Shown piece after piece: positions 24,275 through 29,821 of a stretch of DNA of 29,821 nt. The translations under genes and the position numbers were made by a program. Under the pieces are notes generated by a model. It searched no databases, was not told the origin of the DNA, and saw nothing but the letters and a program-made list of their open reading frames with translations. This DNA comes from Actinomycetales bacterium Ga0077552 (GTDB lineage: Bacteria; Actinomycetota; Actinomycetes; Actinomycetales; Microbacteriaceae), in the NCBI GenBank assembly GCA_001464255.1, contig LNFD01000385.1:1-29821 (forward strand), read 5' to 3'. Numbering within the stretch: position 1 is the stretch's first letter; each line of letters opens with the position of its first letter.

Positions 24275-24766
24275 ATGAGCGACCCCGCACCCGCGTTCCG
24301 CCTGCACCCCGCCGCCGCCTGGGCCCTCGTCGGCGCCCAGTTCGTGTTCCTGCTGCTGCTCGGCTTCCTGCCCTGGGGCGCGCTGTGGGATCGCGGCGTG
24401 CCCACCCTCGTGCTGGGCCTCGCGCTCGTCGCGCTCGGGGTGGGCGTCGCGCTCGCCGCGGGGGCCGGTCTGGGCCGCACGCTCACCCCCAGCCCGATCC
24501 CGAAGGCCGACGGAGTGCTCGTCACGACGGGCGTCTACGGCCTCGTGCGCCACCCCATCTACTCGGGGCTGCTCGTGCTCGGCCTCGGGCTCGTCGTCAT
24601 CGGCGCCTCGGTGCTGCACCTCATCGCGTGGGTCGCGCTGCTGAGCGTGCTCATGGCCAAGGCGCGATTCGAAGAGCGGATGCTCGCCGACCAGTACCCC
24701 GACTACGCGGCCTACGCCGCTCGGGTCGGTCGGCTCGTTCCGGGCATCGGGCGCATCCGGCCCTGA
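24275..24766 (+). CDS. Membrane methyltransferase of the ICMT/PEMT-like family
   Basis: The 163-residue protein has four or five hydrophobic helices. The signature is the block PIPKADGVLVTTGVYGLVRHPIYSGLLVLGLGL, where G-x-Y-x-x-V-R-H-P-x-Y is the SAM-binding and catalytic motif of isoprenylcysteine carboxyl methyltransferase relatives. ARFEERMLADQYPDYAAYAARVGRLVPG is the matching C-terminal element (E-E-x-x-L-x-x-x-x-x-x-Y-x-x-Y). Bacterial members methylate lipids or small molecules; the substrate here is unknown. The start is supported by a -10 box 7 nt upstream. Confidence 0.85.
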   Translation: MSDPAPAFRLHPAAAWALVGAQFVFLLLLGFLPWGALWDRGVPTLVLGLALVALGVGVALAAGAGLGRTLTPSPIPKADGVLVTTGVYGLVRHPIYSGLLVLGLGLVVIGASVLHLIAWVALLSVLMAKARFEERMLADQYPDYAAYAARVGRLVPGIGRIRP

Positions 24767-24774
24767 TCGCGGGT

Positions 24775-24780
24775 TAGAGT
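24775..24780 (+). promoter_or_regulatory. -10 box (TAGAGT) of the dienelactone hydrolase gene, leaderless
   Basis: TAGAGT is followed by 6 nt and ATG at 24787. No clear -35 box is visible. Confidence 0.5.
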
Positions 24781-24786
24781 GCGGCC

Positions 24787-25515
24787 ATGAGCCTCACCGA
24801 CATCGTCATCCCGCAGCCCGGCGACCCGCGCGGGGGTGAGCTCACGGGTGTGCTCGGTGTGCCCGAGGGCCCCGGCCCGTTCGTGCCGCTCGTCGTCGTG
24901 CACGAGGTGTTCGGCATCGACGACGCCATGCGCGACCACCTCGAGCGCCTCACGCGCCTCGGCTACCTCGTGCTCATGCCCAACCTGTTCAGCCGCGGCG
25001 GTGCGCGCCGCTGCCTCGTCGCGACCTTCCGCGCCCTGCGGGCCGGCACGGGTGCGGCCTTCGACGACATCGAGGCGGCGCGCCAGTACTTGCTGGCCCG
25101 CGACGACAGCACCGCGCAGGCGGGCGTCATCGGGTTCTGCATGGGCGGCGGGTTCGCGCTGCTGCTCGCGGGGCAGGGCGGGTACGGTGCGGCATCCGTC
25201 AATTACGGGATGCTCCCCGACGACCTCGACGCGACCCTCGACGGTGCCTGCCCCGTGGTCGGCACCTTCGGCGGTCGTGATCGCAGCCTGCGCGGCGCGG
25301 CCGAGAAGCTGGAATCGGCGCTCGTCGCCCGCGGCATCGAGCACGACGTGGTCGAGTACCCCGAGGCCGGGCACGGCTTCCTCAATGCCCACCCCGCGGG
25401 CTCAACGATCACGCGCGTGATGATGAAGCCCATGATGGGCCTCGGTCACCGACCTGTCGAGGCCGAGGACGCGTGGGAGCGCATCGACGGGTTCTTCCGT
25501 CGCACGCTCGTGTAG
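24787..25515 (+). CDS. Dienelactone hydrolase family protein
   Basis: A 242-residue alpha/beta hydrolase. The oxyanion-hole region is VVVHEVFGIDDAMRDHLERL. The nucleophile is Cys118 in GFCMGGG, as in true dienelactone hydrolases, which use Cys rather than Ser. Asp165 is in FGGRDRSL and His196 in AGHGFLN, giving a complete Cys-Asp-His triad. DLH proper opens dienelactone to maleylacetate in chlorocatechol breakdown, but most chromosomal homologues act on unknown esters or lactones, and no aromatic-degradation genes are nearby. It converges with the small basic protein gene, with only 4 bp between stops. Confidence 0.9.
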   Translation: MSLTDIVIPQPGDPRGGELTGVLGVPEGPGPFVPLVVVHEVFGIDDAMRDHLERLTRLGYLVLMPNLFSRGGARRCLVATFRALRAGTGAAFDDIEAARQYLLARDDSTAQAGVIGFCMGGGFALLLAGQGGYGAASVNYGMLPDDLDATLDGACPVVGTFGGRDRSLRGAAEKLESALVARGIEHDVVEYPEAGHGFLNAHPAGSTITRVMMKPMMGLGHRPVEAEDAWERIDGFFRRTLV

Positions 25516-25519
25516 CGCC

Positions 25520-25666
25520 CTACTTGTTGGTGACGTTCGTGACCGCGTCGGAGTTCTGCGCGCGACCGCTCGAGGCCTTCTTGTCGGCCTTGGCGACGCG
25601 CTTCTCCTTCAGCGTCTTCGCCGCGGCCGTCTTCGGGGTGTTCTTGCGTGCGGACTTCTCGCCCAT
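25520..25666 (-). CDS. Small highly basic protein (48 aa), conserved-type hypothetical
   Basis: The reverse strand from ATG 25666 to TAG 25520 encodes 48 residues: MGEKSARKNTPKTAAAKTLK, then a Lys-rich EKRVAKADKKASS stretch, ending in NSDAVTNVTNK. About a quarter of the residues are Lys or Arg, and Ala/Lys alternation resembles the histone H1-like tails of actinobacterial nucleoid proteins, so nucleic-acid binding is conceivable but not shown. A ribosome site GGAG lies 6 nt upstream, within a small hairpin. Codon use matches neighbouring genes, which supports it being real. Similar short Lys-rich proteins are widely annotated as hypothetical in this group. Confidence 0.75.
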   Translation of the reverse strand: MGEKSARKNTPKTAAAKTLKEKRVAKADKKASSGRAQNSDAVTNVTNK

Positions 25667-25668
25667 GG

Positions 25669-25716
25669 GGCTCTCCTTACATTGGGGAGCCGGAACGGGC
25701 TCTGAGGCTGAGGGTA
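25669..25716 (-). promoter_or_regulatory. Promoter and RBS-sequestering hairpin of the small basic protein gene
   Basis: Reverse-strand TACCCT (25711-25716) would give a leader of about 40 nt. The leader can fold as GGCTCCCC-AATGTAA-GGAGAGCC (25669-25691, one mismatch), which places the GGAG ribosome site in the stem. It could equally act as a terminator for the upstream glutaredoxin gene. Confidence 0.4.
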
Positions 25717-25720
25717 CGCG

Positions 25721-25981
25721 TCAGACGCCGAGCTTGGTGCGCACGGCGTCGTCGCTGGGCTCGACGAGGTGCGATCCGTCGGGGAAGACGACGACGGGGA
25801 TGTTCATGCGGCCGCTGATCGCCTGCGCCTGAGCGGCGGCGTCGGCCGAGGCCTCGACGTCGATCTTGGTCCACTCGACACCGAGATCGTTGAGCAGGGC
25901 TTCGGTGCGACGGCAGTCGCGGCACCAGTCGGCGCCGTACATCGTGATGGTTCCGGCAGCGGGAGCGAGAGAGTCGGTCAT
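25721..25981 (-). CDS. Glutaredoxin-like protein, mycoredoxin type
   Basis: An 86-residue thioredoxin-fold protein with the redox site CRDC (C20, C23) in TMYGADWCRDCRRTEALL, the cis-Pro segment NIPVVVFPDGSHLVEPS, and the usual VEWTKIDVE strand. Actinobacterial Mrx1 proteins of this size reduce mycothiol mixed disulfides; their active site is commonly CxYC or CxxC with other middle residues, so CRDC is a variant. The ATG at 25981 lies 7 nt after a weak GAGG-like sequence. It is upstream of, and on the same strand as, the small basic protein gene. Confidence 0.88.
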   Translation of the reverse strand: MTDSLAPAAGTITMYGADWCRDCRRTEALLNDLGVEWTKIDVEASADAAAQAQAISGRMNIPVVVFPDGSHLVEPSDDAVRTKLGV

Positions 25982-26053
25982 GCCTCAACCCAACCACGCG
26001 CGCGGCTGAGATGTTCCCGCGATGGGCCCCTGTCGAGCATCCGCCGCCCTCTC

Positions 26054-26059
26054 TAGACT
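26054..26059 (+). promoter_or_regulatory. -10 box (TAGACT) of the DUF998-rhodanese operon, leaderless
   Basis: TAGACT is followed by 6 nt and ATG at 26066. The divergent glutaredoxin start lies 85 bp to the left. Confidence 0.5.
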
Positions 26060-26065
26060 GACCGC

Positions 26066-27199
26066 ATGAGCGCGCCCCCCACGCCCGAGCCCCGCACTCC
26101 GCTCGATGTCGAGTCAGAGGCCTTCGCTGTCGCGATCGCCGTCGCCATCGTCTCGGCGATCGTCGGCGGGCTGCTGTTCGCCGGCACGAACCCGCCGATC
26201 TGGGGCGGCATCTCGCTCGGCGTCGTGTCGGCGGGCTCGATCCTCATCGCGGGCGTCATCGTCGCCTACGTCGGCTACTGGCGCAGCCGCACCGTCGCGG
26301 GGCAGCAGTGGCGGCTCGAACTGAAGTCGTGGAAGTTCATCGTCGACGCGACGACGGTCGCCTTCGTGCACGCCGTGCTCGCGGTGCTCGCCGCGATCGC
26401 GGTCTTCCTGCTGCTGCAGCGCAGCTTCCAGGGTCTGACCCTCGACCCGCCGTTCACGACGATCGCGCTCGCCCTCGTCACGGCGCTCGCCGCCTACTGG
26501 ATCTACCTCTCGGTTTCGTCGATCACGACCCCGAAGATGTCGAGCCTGCTCGTGCTTTTCATGACCTTCGGCACGCTCACGGCCATGGCGACGTCGAGTG
26601 ACCCGGCGTGGTGGGAGTACCACTTCAGCCAGCTCGGCACCTTCGGCGATCGCTCGAGCAGCCTCTTCAACCTCACGCTCATCATCGCGGGCTTCTTCGT
26701 GACGACGTTCGCGCTCTACCTGCAGCGCGACCTGCAGCTGCTCGTCGATCGGCGCGTGCTCGTCAACCCGAAGGCCCCGCGCACCGTCTCGATCTACTTC
26801 GTCGTCATGGGCATCATGCTCGCGTGCGTCGGCATCTTCCCGCTCACTGTGAGCGTGCTGCTGCACAACCTCTCGGCCTCGGGCATGGCCGTCGCGTTCC
26901 TGGTGCTGCTTATCTCGTCGCCGTGGGTGCTGAAGGGCCTGCCCGGCCGCTTCTTCCTCGTCTCGGCGGGCTTCGCGGTGGCGCTCGTGTTCGGCGCGCT
27001 GCTCTTCGAGCCCATCGGCCACTACAACCTGACCGCGTTCGAGCTCGTCGCCTTCGCGATCATCTTCGCCTGGATCGCCGTGTTCATCCGCTACATCAGC
27101 GCCCTCACCGAGCAGACCGCGTATCGGGGTGCGGGTGCGTCCGCCGGTGCCGGGGCGGCGACGGATGCTGCGCCGACGTCGGCGGGAGCCCCCGCGTGA
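26066..27199 (+). CDS. DUF998-type multispanning membrane protein
   Basis: The 377-residue protein has roughly nine hydrophobic helices. Its central motif HFSQLGTFGDRSSSLFNLTLIIAGFFVTTFALYLQRDL matches the DUF998 pattern (S-x-L-G-x-x-G-x-x-S-x-x-x-F-N), and a second similar half follows. The N-terminus is short and acidic and the C-terminus Ala/Gly-rich (AGASAGAGAATDAAP). The function of the family is unknown. Its TGA stop overlaps the GTG of a rhodanese gene (GTGA), so the two are translationally coupled; a link to sulfur metabolism is possible but unproven. Confidence 0.8.
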   Translation: MSAPPTPEPRTPLDVESEAFAVAIAVAIVSAIVGGLLFAGTNPPIWGGISLGVVSAGSILIAGVIVAYVGYWRSRTVAGQQWRLELKSWKFIVDATTVAFVHAVLAVLAAIAVFLLLQRSFQGLTLDPPFTTIALALVTALAAYWIYLSVSSITTPKMSSLLVLFMTFGTLTAMATSSDPAWWEYHFSQLGTFGDRSSSLFNLTLIIAGFFVTTFALYLQRDLQLLVDRRVLVNPKAPRTVSIYFVVMGIMLACVGIFPLTVSVLLHNLSASGMAVAFLVLLISSPWVLKGLPGRFFLVSAGFAVALVFGALLFEPIGHYNLTAFELVAFAIIFAWIAVFIRYISALTEQTAYRGAGASAGAGAATDAAPTSAGAPA

Positions 27200-27630
27200 G
27201 CGCCTCCGCGCTCGGGGCCTTCGGCGACCCGGCGTCGACCGCGGCGCACTACGCCGCGAAGCTCGCCGTCGAGACGGATGCCTCCGACGTGTGGGCGGCC
27301 CGCCAGGCCGGTGAGGTGTTCCACCTCGTCGACGTGCGCGGGCAGGGCGCGTGGGATCAGGGGCACGCGGCCGGGGCGCTGCACATCCCGCGGCAGCAGT
27401 TGGTCGAGAGGGTGGCCGAGCTCGGCGAGGGCATCGCCGTCGTCGTGTACTGCTGGTCGCCCGGCTGCAACGGCGGAGCGAAGGCGGCGCTCGAGCTCGC
27501 GCGCCTCGGCGTGCCGGTGAAGGAGATGATCGGCGGCTTCGAGTACTGGGCCCGCGAGGGCTACCCGGTCGAGGATTCCCGGGGCGCGGTCGTGCGCCCG
27601 ATCGACCCGCTCACGAACGTGGTCGGCTAG
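27196..27630 (+). CDS. Rhodanese-like sulfurtransferase
   Basis: A 144-residue single rhodanese domain. HLVDVRGQGAWDQGHAAGALHIPRQQL is the CH2A region, and the active loop is VVVYCWSPGCNGGAKAALELARLG, with C86 the catalytic cysteine and C91 a second cysteine in the loop. MIGGFEYWAREGYPVE closes the domain. It would carry sulfur as a persulfide or detoxify thiols. GTG 27196 overlaps the stop of the DUF998 membrane protein. Two cysteines in the loop, not one, could allow an internal disulfide. It converges with the DUF488 gene. Confidence 0.88.
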   Translation: MSASALGAFGDPASTAAHYAAKLAVETDASDVWAARQAGEVFHLVDVRGQGAWDQGHAAGALHIPRQQLVERVAELGEGIAVVVYCWSPGCNGGAKAALELARLGVPVKEMIGGFEYWAREGYPVEDSRGAVVRPIDPLTNVVG

Positions 27631-27644
27631 CGCTCGATCGCCCG

Positions 27645-28130
27645 TCATCCTGGCTGCAGGTGCTGCACCGTGAAGCCGTGCTGGGTGGCGAGCTCGGTGG
27701 TGATGAGAGAGCGGTGGCACGCCGGCGCGTCGCGCTCGACGCACAGCAGGGCTGCGCGGCCGGTGGACGGCAGCCCCTCGATGAGGTCGAGCAGGCTCGA
27801 CGCGTCGAGGATCTCGCGGCGGTAGCGGTCGATGTAGGCGGCGTCGAGCGCGTGGCGCGAGCGCTTGCCCACCCTGGCGCGCGCGTCAGCGGCGTACTGC
27901 AGGTGGCGCAGCTCGGTCGTGGGGGCGAGCGAGCGCAGGTGCCGGTAGGCGATGCCCGCGTCGTGCAGCAGGGCCTGCAGCCGACGCGCGTTCGCCCACG
28001 CGTAGGCGGGCCCGCGCACGCCGCGCCGCTGCCGCACGTCGATGAGCTGGGTCACGCGCGCGTCGCGCAGCGCTTGCAGAAAGCGAGGGGCGTCGAACTC
28101 GTACACCCCGATGGTCATGATCGTCGTCAT
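27645..28130 (-). CDS. DUF488 family protein
   Basis: The 161-residue protein has the DUF488 features: the N-terminal TIGVYEF..FLQALRDARVTQLIDVRQRRGVRGPAYAW (strand-helix with D-V-R), YRHLRSLAPT, and the C-terminal RAALLCVERDAPACHRSLIT, in which C-x-E-x-x-x-x-x-C-H-R is the hallmark. The domain is of unknown function; the conserved Cys and His suggest a metal or redox site. ATG at 28130 has no good ribosome site; ATG at 28118 (MTIGVYEF) is an alternative. A strong hairpin lies only 11 bp upstream. Confidence 0.82.
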   Translation of the reverse strand: MTTIMTIGVYEFDAPRFLQALRDARVTQLIDVRQRRGVRGPAYAWANARRLQALLHDAGIAYRHLRSLAPTTELRHLQYAADARARVGKRSRHALDAAYIDRYRREILDASSLLDLIEGLPSTGRAALLCVERDAPACHRSLITTELATQHGFTVQHLQPG

Positions 28131-28140
28131 GGTGGTCGCG

Positions 28141-28178
28141 TGCTCGTGCTGCCCGGCGCGAACCGGGCAGCACGAGCA
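28141..28178 (-). terminator. Perfect 16-bp stem hairpin between the Rid gene and DUF488
   Basis: TGCTCGTGCTGCCCGG (28141-28156) and its exact reverse complement (28163-28178) flank a 6-base loop. It follows the Rid-family stop by 11 bp on the reverse strand, as expected of an intrinsic terminator without U-tract, but also lies immediately before the DUF488 start, where it could act as an attenuator. Confidence 0.75.
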
Positions 28179-28189
28179 GAGCCGACGCC

Positions 28190-28585
28190 TCAGGCGACGG
28201 CGGTTCCTTCCAGCTCGACGAGCTGGCCGGGCACGGCCAGGCGGGTCACGCCCAGCATCGTCGTCGTGGGCGAGACGCCGGCCGCCCCGAGCCGGCCCGC
28301 CAGCTGGCCGTAGTGCGGAAAGAGCGCGTCGACGTCGGTCGTGTAGACGTTGAGGCGCACCAGGTTCGCGAGGGTCATGCCGGCCGCGGCCAGCACCGAC
28401 TCGAGGTTGTCGATCGCCAGGGCGAGCTGCGCGCCCATGTCGCCCTCGTGCTCGGGGCGGCCCTCGGCGCTCATCGCGGTCTGTCCCGAGATGTAGAGGG
28501 TCTGGGTCTCTCCCGAGACCACCTCCCCCTGGTTGAAGCCCATCTCGAGCGACCAGGTGACGGGGTTGACTGCCGTTCGCTGCAT
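28190..28585 (-). CDS. Rid-family (YjgF/YER057c) protein lacking the deaminase arginine
   Basis: A 131-residue Rid domain: LYISGQTAMSAEGRPEHEGDMGAQLALAIDNLESVLAAAGMTLANLVRLNVYTTDVDAL, then the C-terminal PTTTMLGVTRLAVPGQLVELEGTAVA. Archetypal RidA deaminates enamine/imine intermediates using an Arg in P-x-R-S; here the equivalent residue is T108 (PTTT), so it belongs with Rid subgroups not expected to have that activity. The ATG at 28585 follows GAGGAA. It diverges from a WYL regulator across a dyad, so it is the likely target of that regulator. Confidence 0.9.
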   Translation of the reverse strand: MQRTAVNPVTWSLEMGFNQGEVVSGETQTLYISGQTAMSAEGRPEHEGDMGAQLALAIDNLESVLAAAGMTLANLVRLNVYTTDVDALFPHYGQLAGRLGAAGVSPTTTMLGVTRLAVPGQLVELEGTAVA

Positions 28586-28667
28586 TTCTTCCTCTTTCGT
28601 ATCGAGTGTTCCGGTGCGGCCCGAAGCCCCGGCGATTGCTCGGGTGATGGCCGCACAACCACGATTC

Positions 28668-28701
28668 CGAAAAATCACGACACCTCATGTCATGTTTTTC
28701 G
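28668..28701. promoter_or_regulatory. Extended dyad between the Rid gene and the WYL regulator
   Basis: CGAAAAA (28668-28674) and TTTTTCG (28695-28701) flank an inner pair GACA (28679-28682) / TGTC (28688-28691) with CAC/ATG-like bases between, giving a nearly symmetric 34-bp, AT-rich site. It sits between divergent genes and just before the regulator start, so it is the best candidate operator. Confidence 0.6.
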
Positions 28702-28715
28702 AGAAGATTGAGAAC

Positions 28716-29726
28716 GTGCGCGCCGATCGTCTCGTCTCGCTGGTGCTCCTGTTGCGCCAGCGCGGCCGCATGACGGCCGACGAGCTCGCGGGCGAGCTCG
28801 AGGTCTCGACGCGCACCGTGCTGCGTGACATCGAGGCGCTGTCGTCGGCGGGGGTTCCCGTGTACGCCGATCGCGGGCGGTACGGCGGTTTCTCGCTGTT
28901 GCCCGGCTTCCGCACCGAGCTCACCGGCCTCAATCACGATGAGGCTCTCGCTCTGCTCACGGCAGCCTCGTCGCGCGGCGAGCAGGTCTTCGGGCTCGGA
29001 TCAGCACTCGCCTCGGCGATGCGCAAGGTCGTCGACGCGCTGCCCGAGGCGCAGCGCGGAAGCCTCGATGAGGCGTCGCGCCGCTTTCTCGTCGACCCCG
29101 AGATCGATCTGCTCTCGCGGCGCTCAAACCCCGAGATCATCGACGCTTCCGTGCTGCGAGCGGTGCGTCTCGCCGTGCTGCAAGGCCGCAAGCTGCGGTT
29201 CGACTACGCGTCGGCGCAGAAGCCGGTCCGCTCGCACGAGGTCGACCCGCTCGGCCTGGTCACGGTGCGCGATCGCACCTACCTGCTCGCGACAGTGGAT
29301 GGTGCCGACCGCACCTACCGCCTCTCGCGCATGAGCGCTGCGACCGTGCTCGATGCGGCGGCCGACCGGCCGGCCGAGGTCGATCTCGACGCGCTCTGGG
29401 CTGAGAGGGCCGCCCGGTTCCTGTCTGATCGGTCGTTGCGGGTCACCGTGAGGGTGAGCGCGACCCACCGCGATGAGCTCGTTGCGCGGGCACGCACCGG
29501 GCGAGAGATCGATAACCCCGACCCGGTCGCGAGCGCTGATCGAGTCGATGACGCGGCCGACCGTGATGCGCTGCTCGAGCTCGCGTTCGACGATATCGAG
29601 CATGCCGTGTGGGCGATCTGGCAATGCGGTCTCGGTGCGCGAGTGATCGCCCCGCCGAGTGTGCGACAGGAGCTTGCTGAACTCGCCGCGCGCCTCACGC
29701 GCCTCTATCGAGACGAATCCGGCTAG
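28716..29726 (+). CDS. YafY/DeoR-like regulator with WYL domain
   Basis: The 336-residue protein starts with an HTH_11 winged helix (ADRLVSLVLLLRQRGRMTADELAGELEVSTRTVLRDIEALSSAGVPVYADRGRYGGFSLL), the YafY signature. A WYL domain follows (RKLRFDYASAQKPVRSHEVDPLGLVTVRDRTYLLATVDGADRTYRLSRM) with a WCX C-terminal region. WYL domains sense ligands or nucleic acid. GTG 28716 is chosen because it is the usual family start and lies outside the dyad; ATG 28692 would add eight residues. The likely targets are itself and the divergent Rid gene. Its third-position GC seems a little lower than upstream genes, and an insertion sequence abuts its stop codon, so the C-terminal end could have been shaped by the insertion. 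Confidence 0.9.
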   Translation: MRADRLVSLVLLLRQRGRMTADELAGELEVSTRTVLRDIEALSSAGVPVYADRGRYGGFSLLPGFRTELTGLNHDEALALLTAASSRGEQVFGLGSALASAMRKVVDALPEAQRGSLDEASRRFLVDPEIDLLSRRSNPEIIDASVLRAVRLAVLQGRKLRFDYASAQKPVRSHEVDPLGLVTVRDRTYLLATVDGADRTYRLSRMSAATVLDAAADRPAEVDLDALWAERAARFLSDRSLRVTVRVSATHRDELVARARTGREIDNPDPVASADRVDDAADRDALLELAFDDIEHAVWAIWQCGLGARVIAPPSVRQELAELAARLTRLYRDESG

Positions 29727-29821
29727 GGCGTGTCTCCTAACTGCTTCAGCCAGAGTGTGATGGCACGCAGGACGGCTCCACCGCGGTAGGTGAGGGCGAG
29801 TTTGTCGTAGCGGGTGGCGAG
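29723..29821 (-). CDS. IS5-family transposase, C-terminal 32 residues (runs off right edge)
   Basis: The reverse strand encodes ATRYDKLALTYRGGAVLRA followed by ITLWLKQLGDTP and TAG, the standard C-terminus of IS5-family (DDE) transposases common in actinobacteria (RYDKLAxTYRGxVxLAxxxxWL). The TAG stop (29723-29725) lies outside the element in the CTAG flanking it, so the insertion site supplies the stop codon. The catalytic residues are beyond the window. Confidence 0.85.
   Translation of the reverse strand, partial: LATRYDKLALTYRGGAVLRAITLWLKQLGDTP
29727..29821. mobile_element. Right-edge IS5-family insertion sequence, terminal part
   Basis: The element appears to begin at 29727 with GGCGTGTCTCC, a typical terminal inverted-repeat sequence, directly after CTAG (29723-29726), the kind of 4-bp target duplicated by some IS5 members. 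The transposase reads inward on the reverse strand. The other end and its CTAG copy are outside the window. Confidence 0.75.

Noticed and set aside
20164..24525. A reverse-strand open frame of more than 1400 codons
   Set aside because: It runs antisense to well-recognised genes (MFS exporter in another frame, thioredoxin, acyl-CoA oxidase), has Arg/Ala/Gly-rich low-complexity translation and no domain; a by-product of very high third-position GC.

Overview
The window is very GC-rich, with strong third-position GC, dense short-spaced genes and frequent GTG starts. Gene content (mycoredoxin-like protein, TipA-type MerR, PadR/DUF4097 pair, YczR/YczE pair, EpsC-type CysE, SulP) points to an actinobacterium, most likely family Microbacteriaceae; the family is inferred from protein style, not from a marker gene. 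About 27 protein genes are supported. I see no rRNA, tRNA or CRISPR array, and no gene-free stretch longer than about 230 bases.

Left part (1-5700): the end of a fluoride channel (CrcB) diverges from a membrane-anchored secreted protein that looks frameshifted. A long inverted repeat separates the latter from a PadR repressor / DUF4097 operon, whose promoter carries two CGATATATCG palindromes. A TipA-like MerR regulator diverges from it; its own promoter has the 19-bp spacer and dyad typical of MerR control, and a strong internal ribosome site could yield the drug-binding domain alone, as in Streptomyces tipA. Next comes a divergent YczE membrane protein / YczR (MocR-type) pair.

Middle (5700-19820): a stand-alone RND exporter, a voltage-gated cation channel with an unusual filter (TLENFPD), a GNAT acetyltransferase, a DEAD-box RNA helicase with an RSFDR-repeat N-terminus but no motif III, an EamA transporter, a tight cysK-cysE-sulP operon (sulfate uptake plus cysteine synthesis), recQ and a PlsC-type acyltransferase.

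Right part (19840-29821): a DHA2-type MFS exporter, a thioredoxin whose promoter overlaps a CsoR/CstR-like operator, an acyl-CoA oxidase-type flavoprotein, an ICMT-like membrane methyltransferase, a dienelactone hydrolase, a 48-residue basic protein, a glutaredoxin/mycoredoxin, a DUF998 membrane protein coupled to a rhodanese, a DUF488 protein, a Rid-family protein lacking the catalytic Arg, a divergent WYL regulator, and the end of an IS5-family insertion sequence.

Two signals run through the whole window. At least ten genes have a TANNNT -10 box 6-7 nt before the start codon, the signature of leaderless transcripts. The hexamer GGATGC/GCATCC recurs in different reading frames with codons that are otherwise rare here, which suggests a DNA-level motif.
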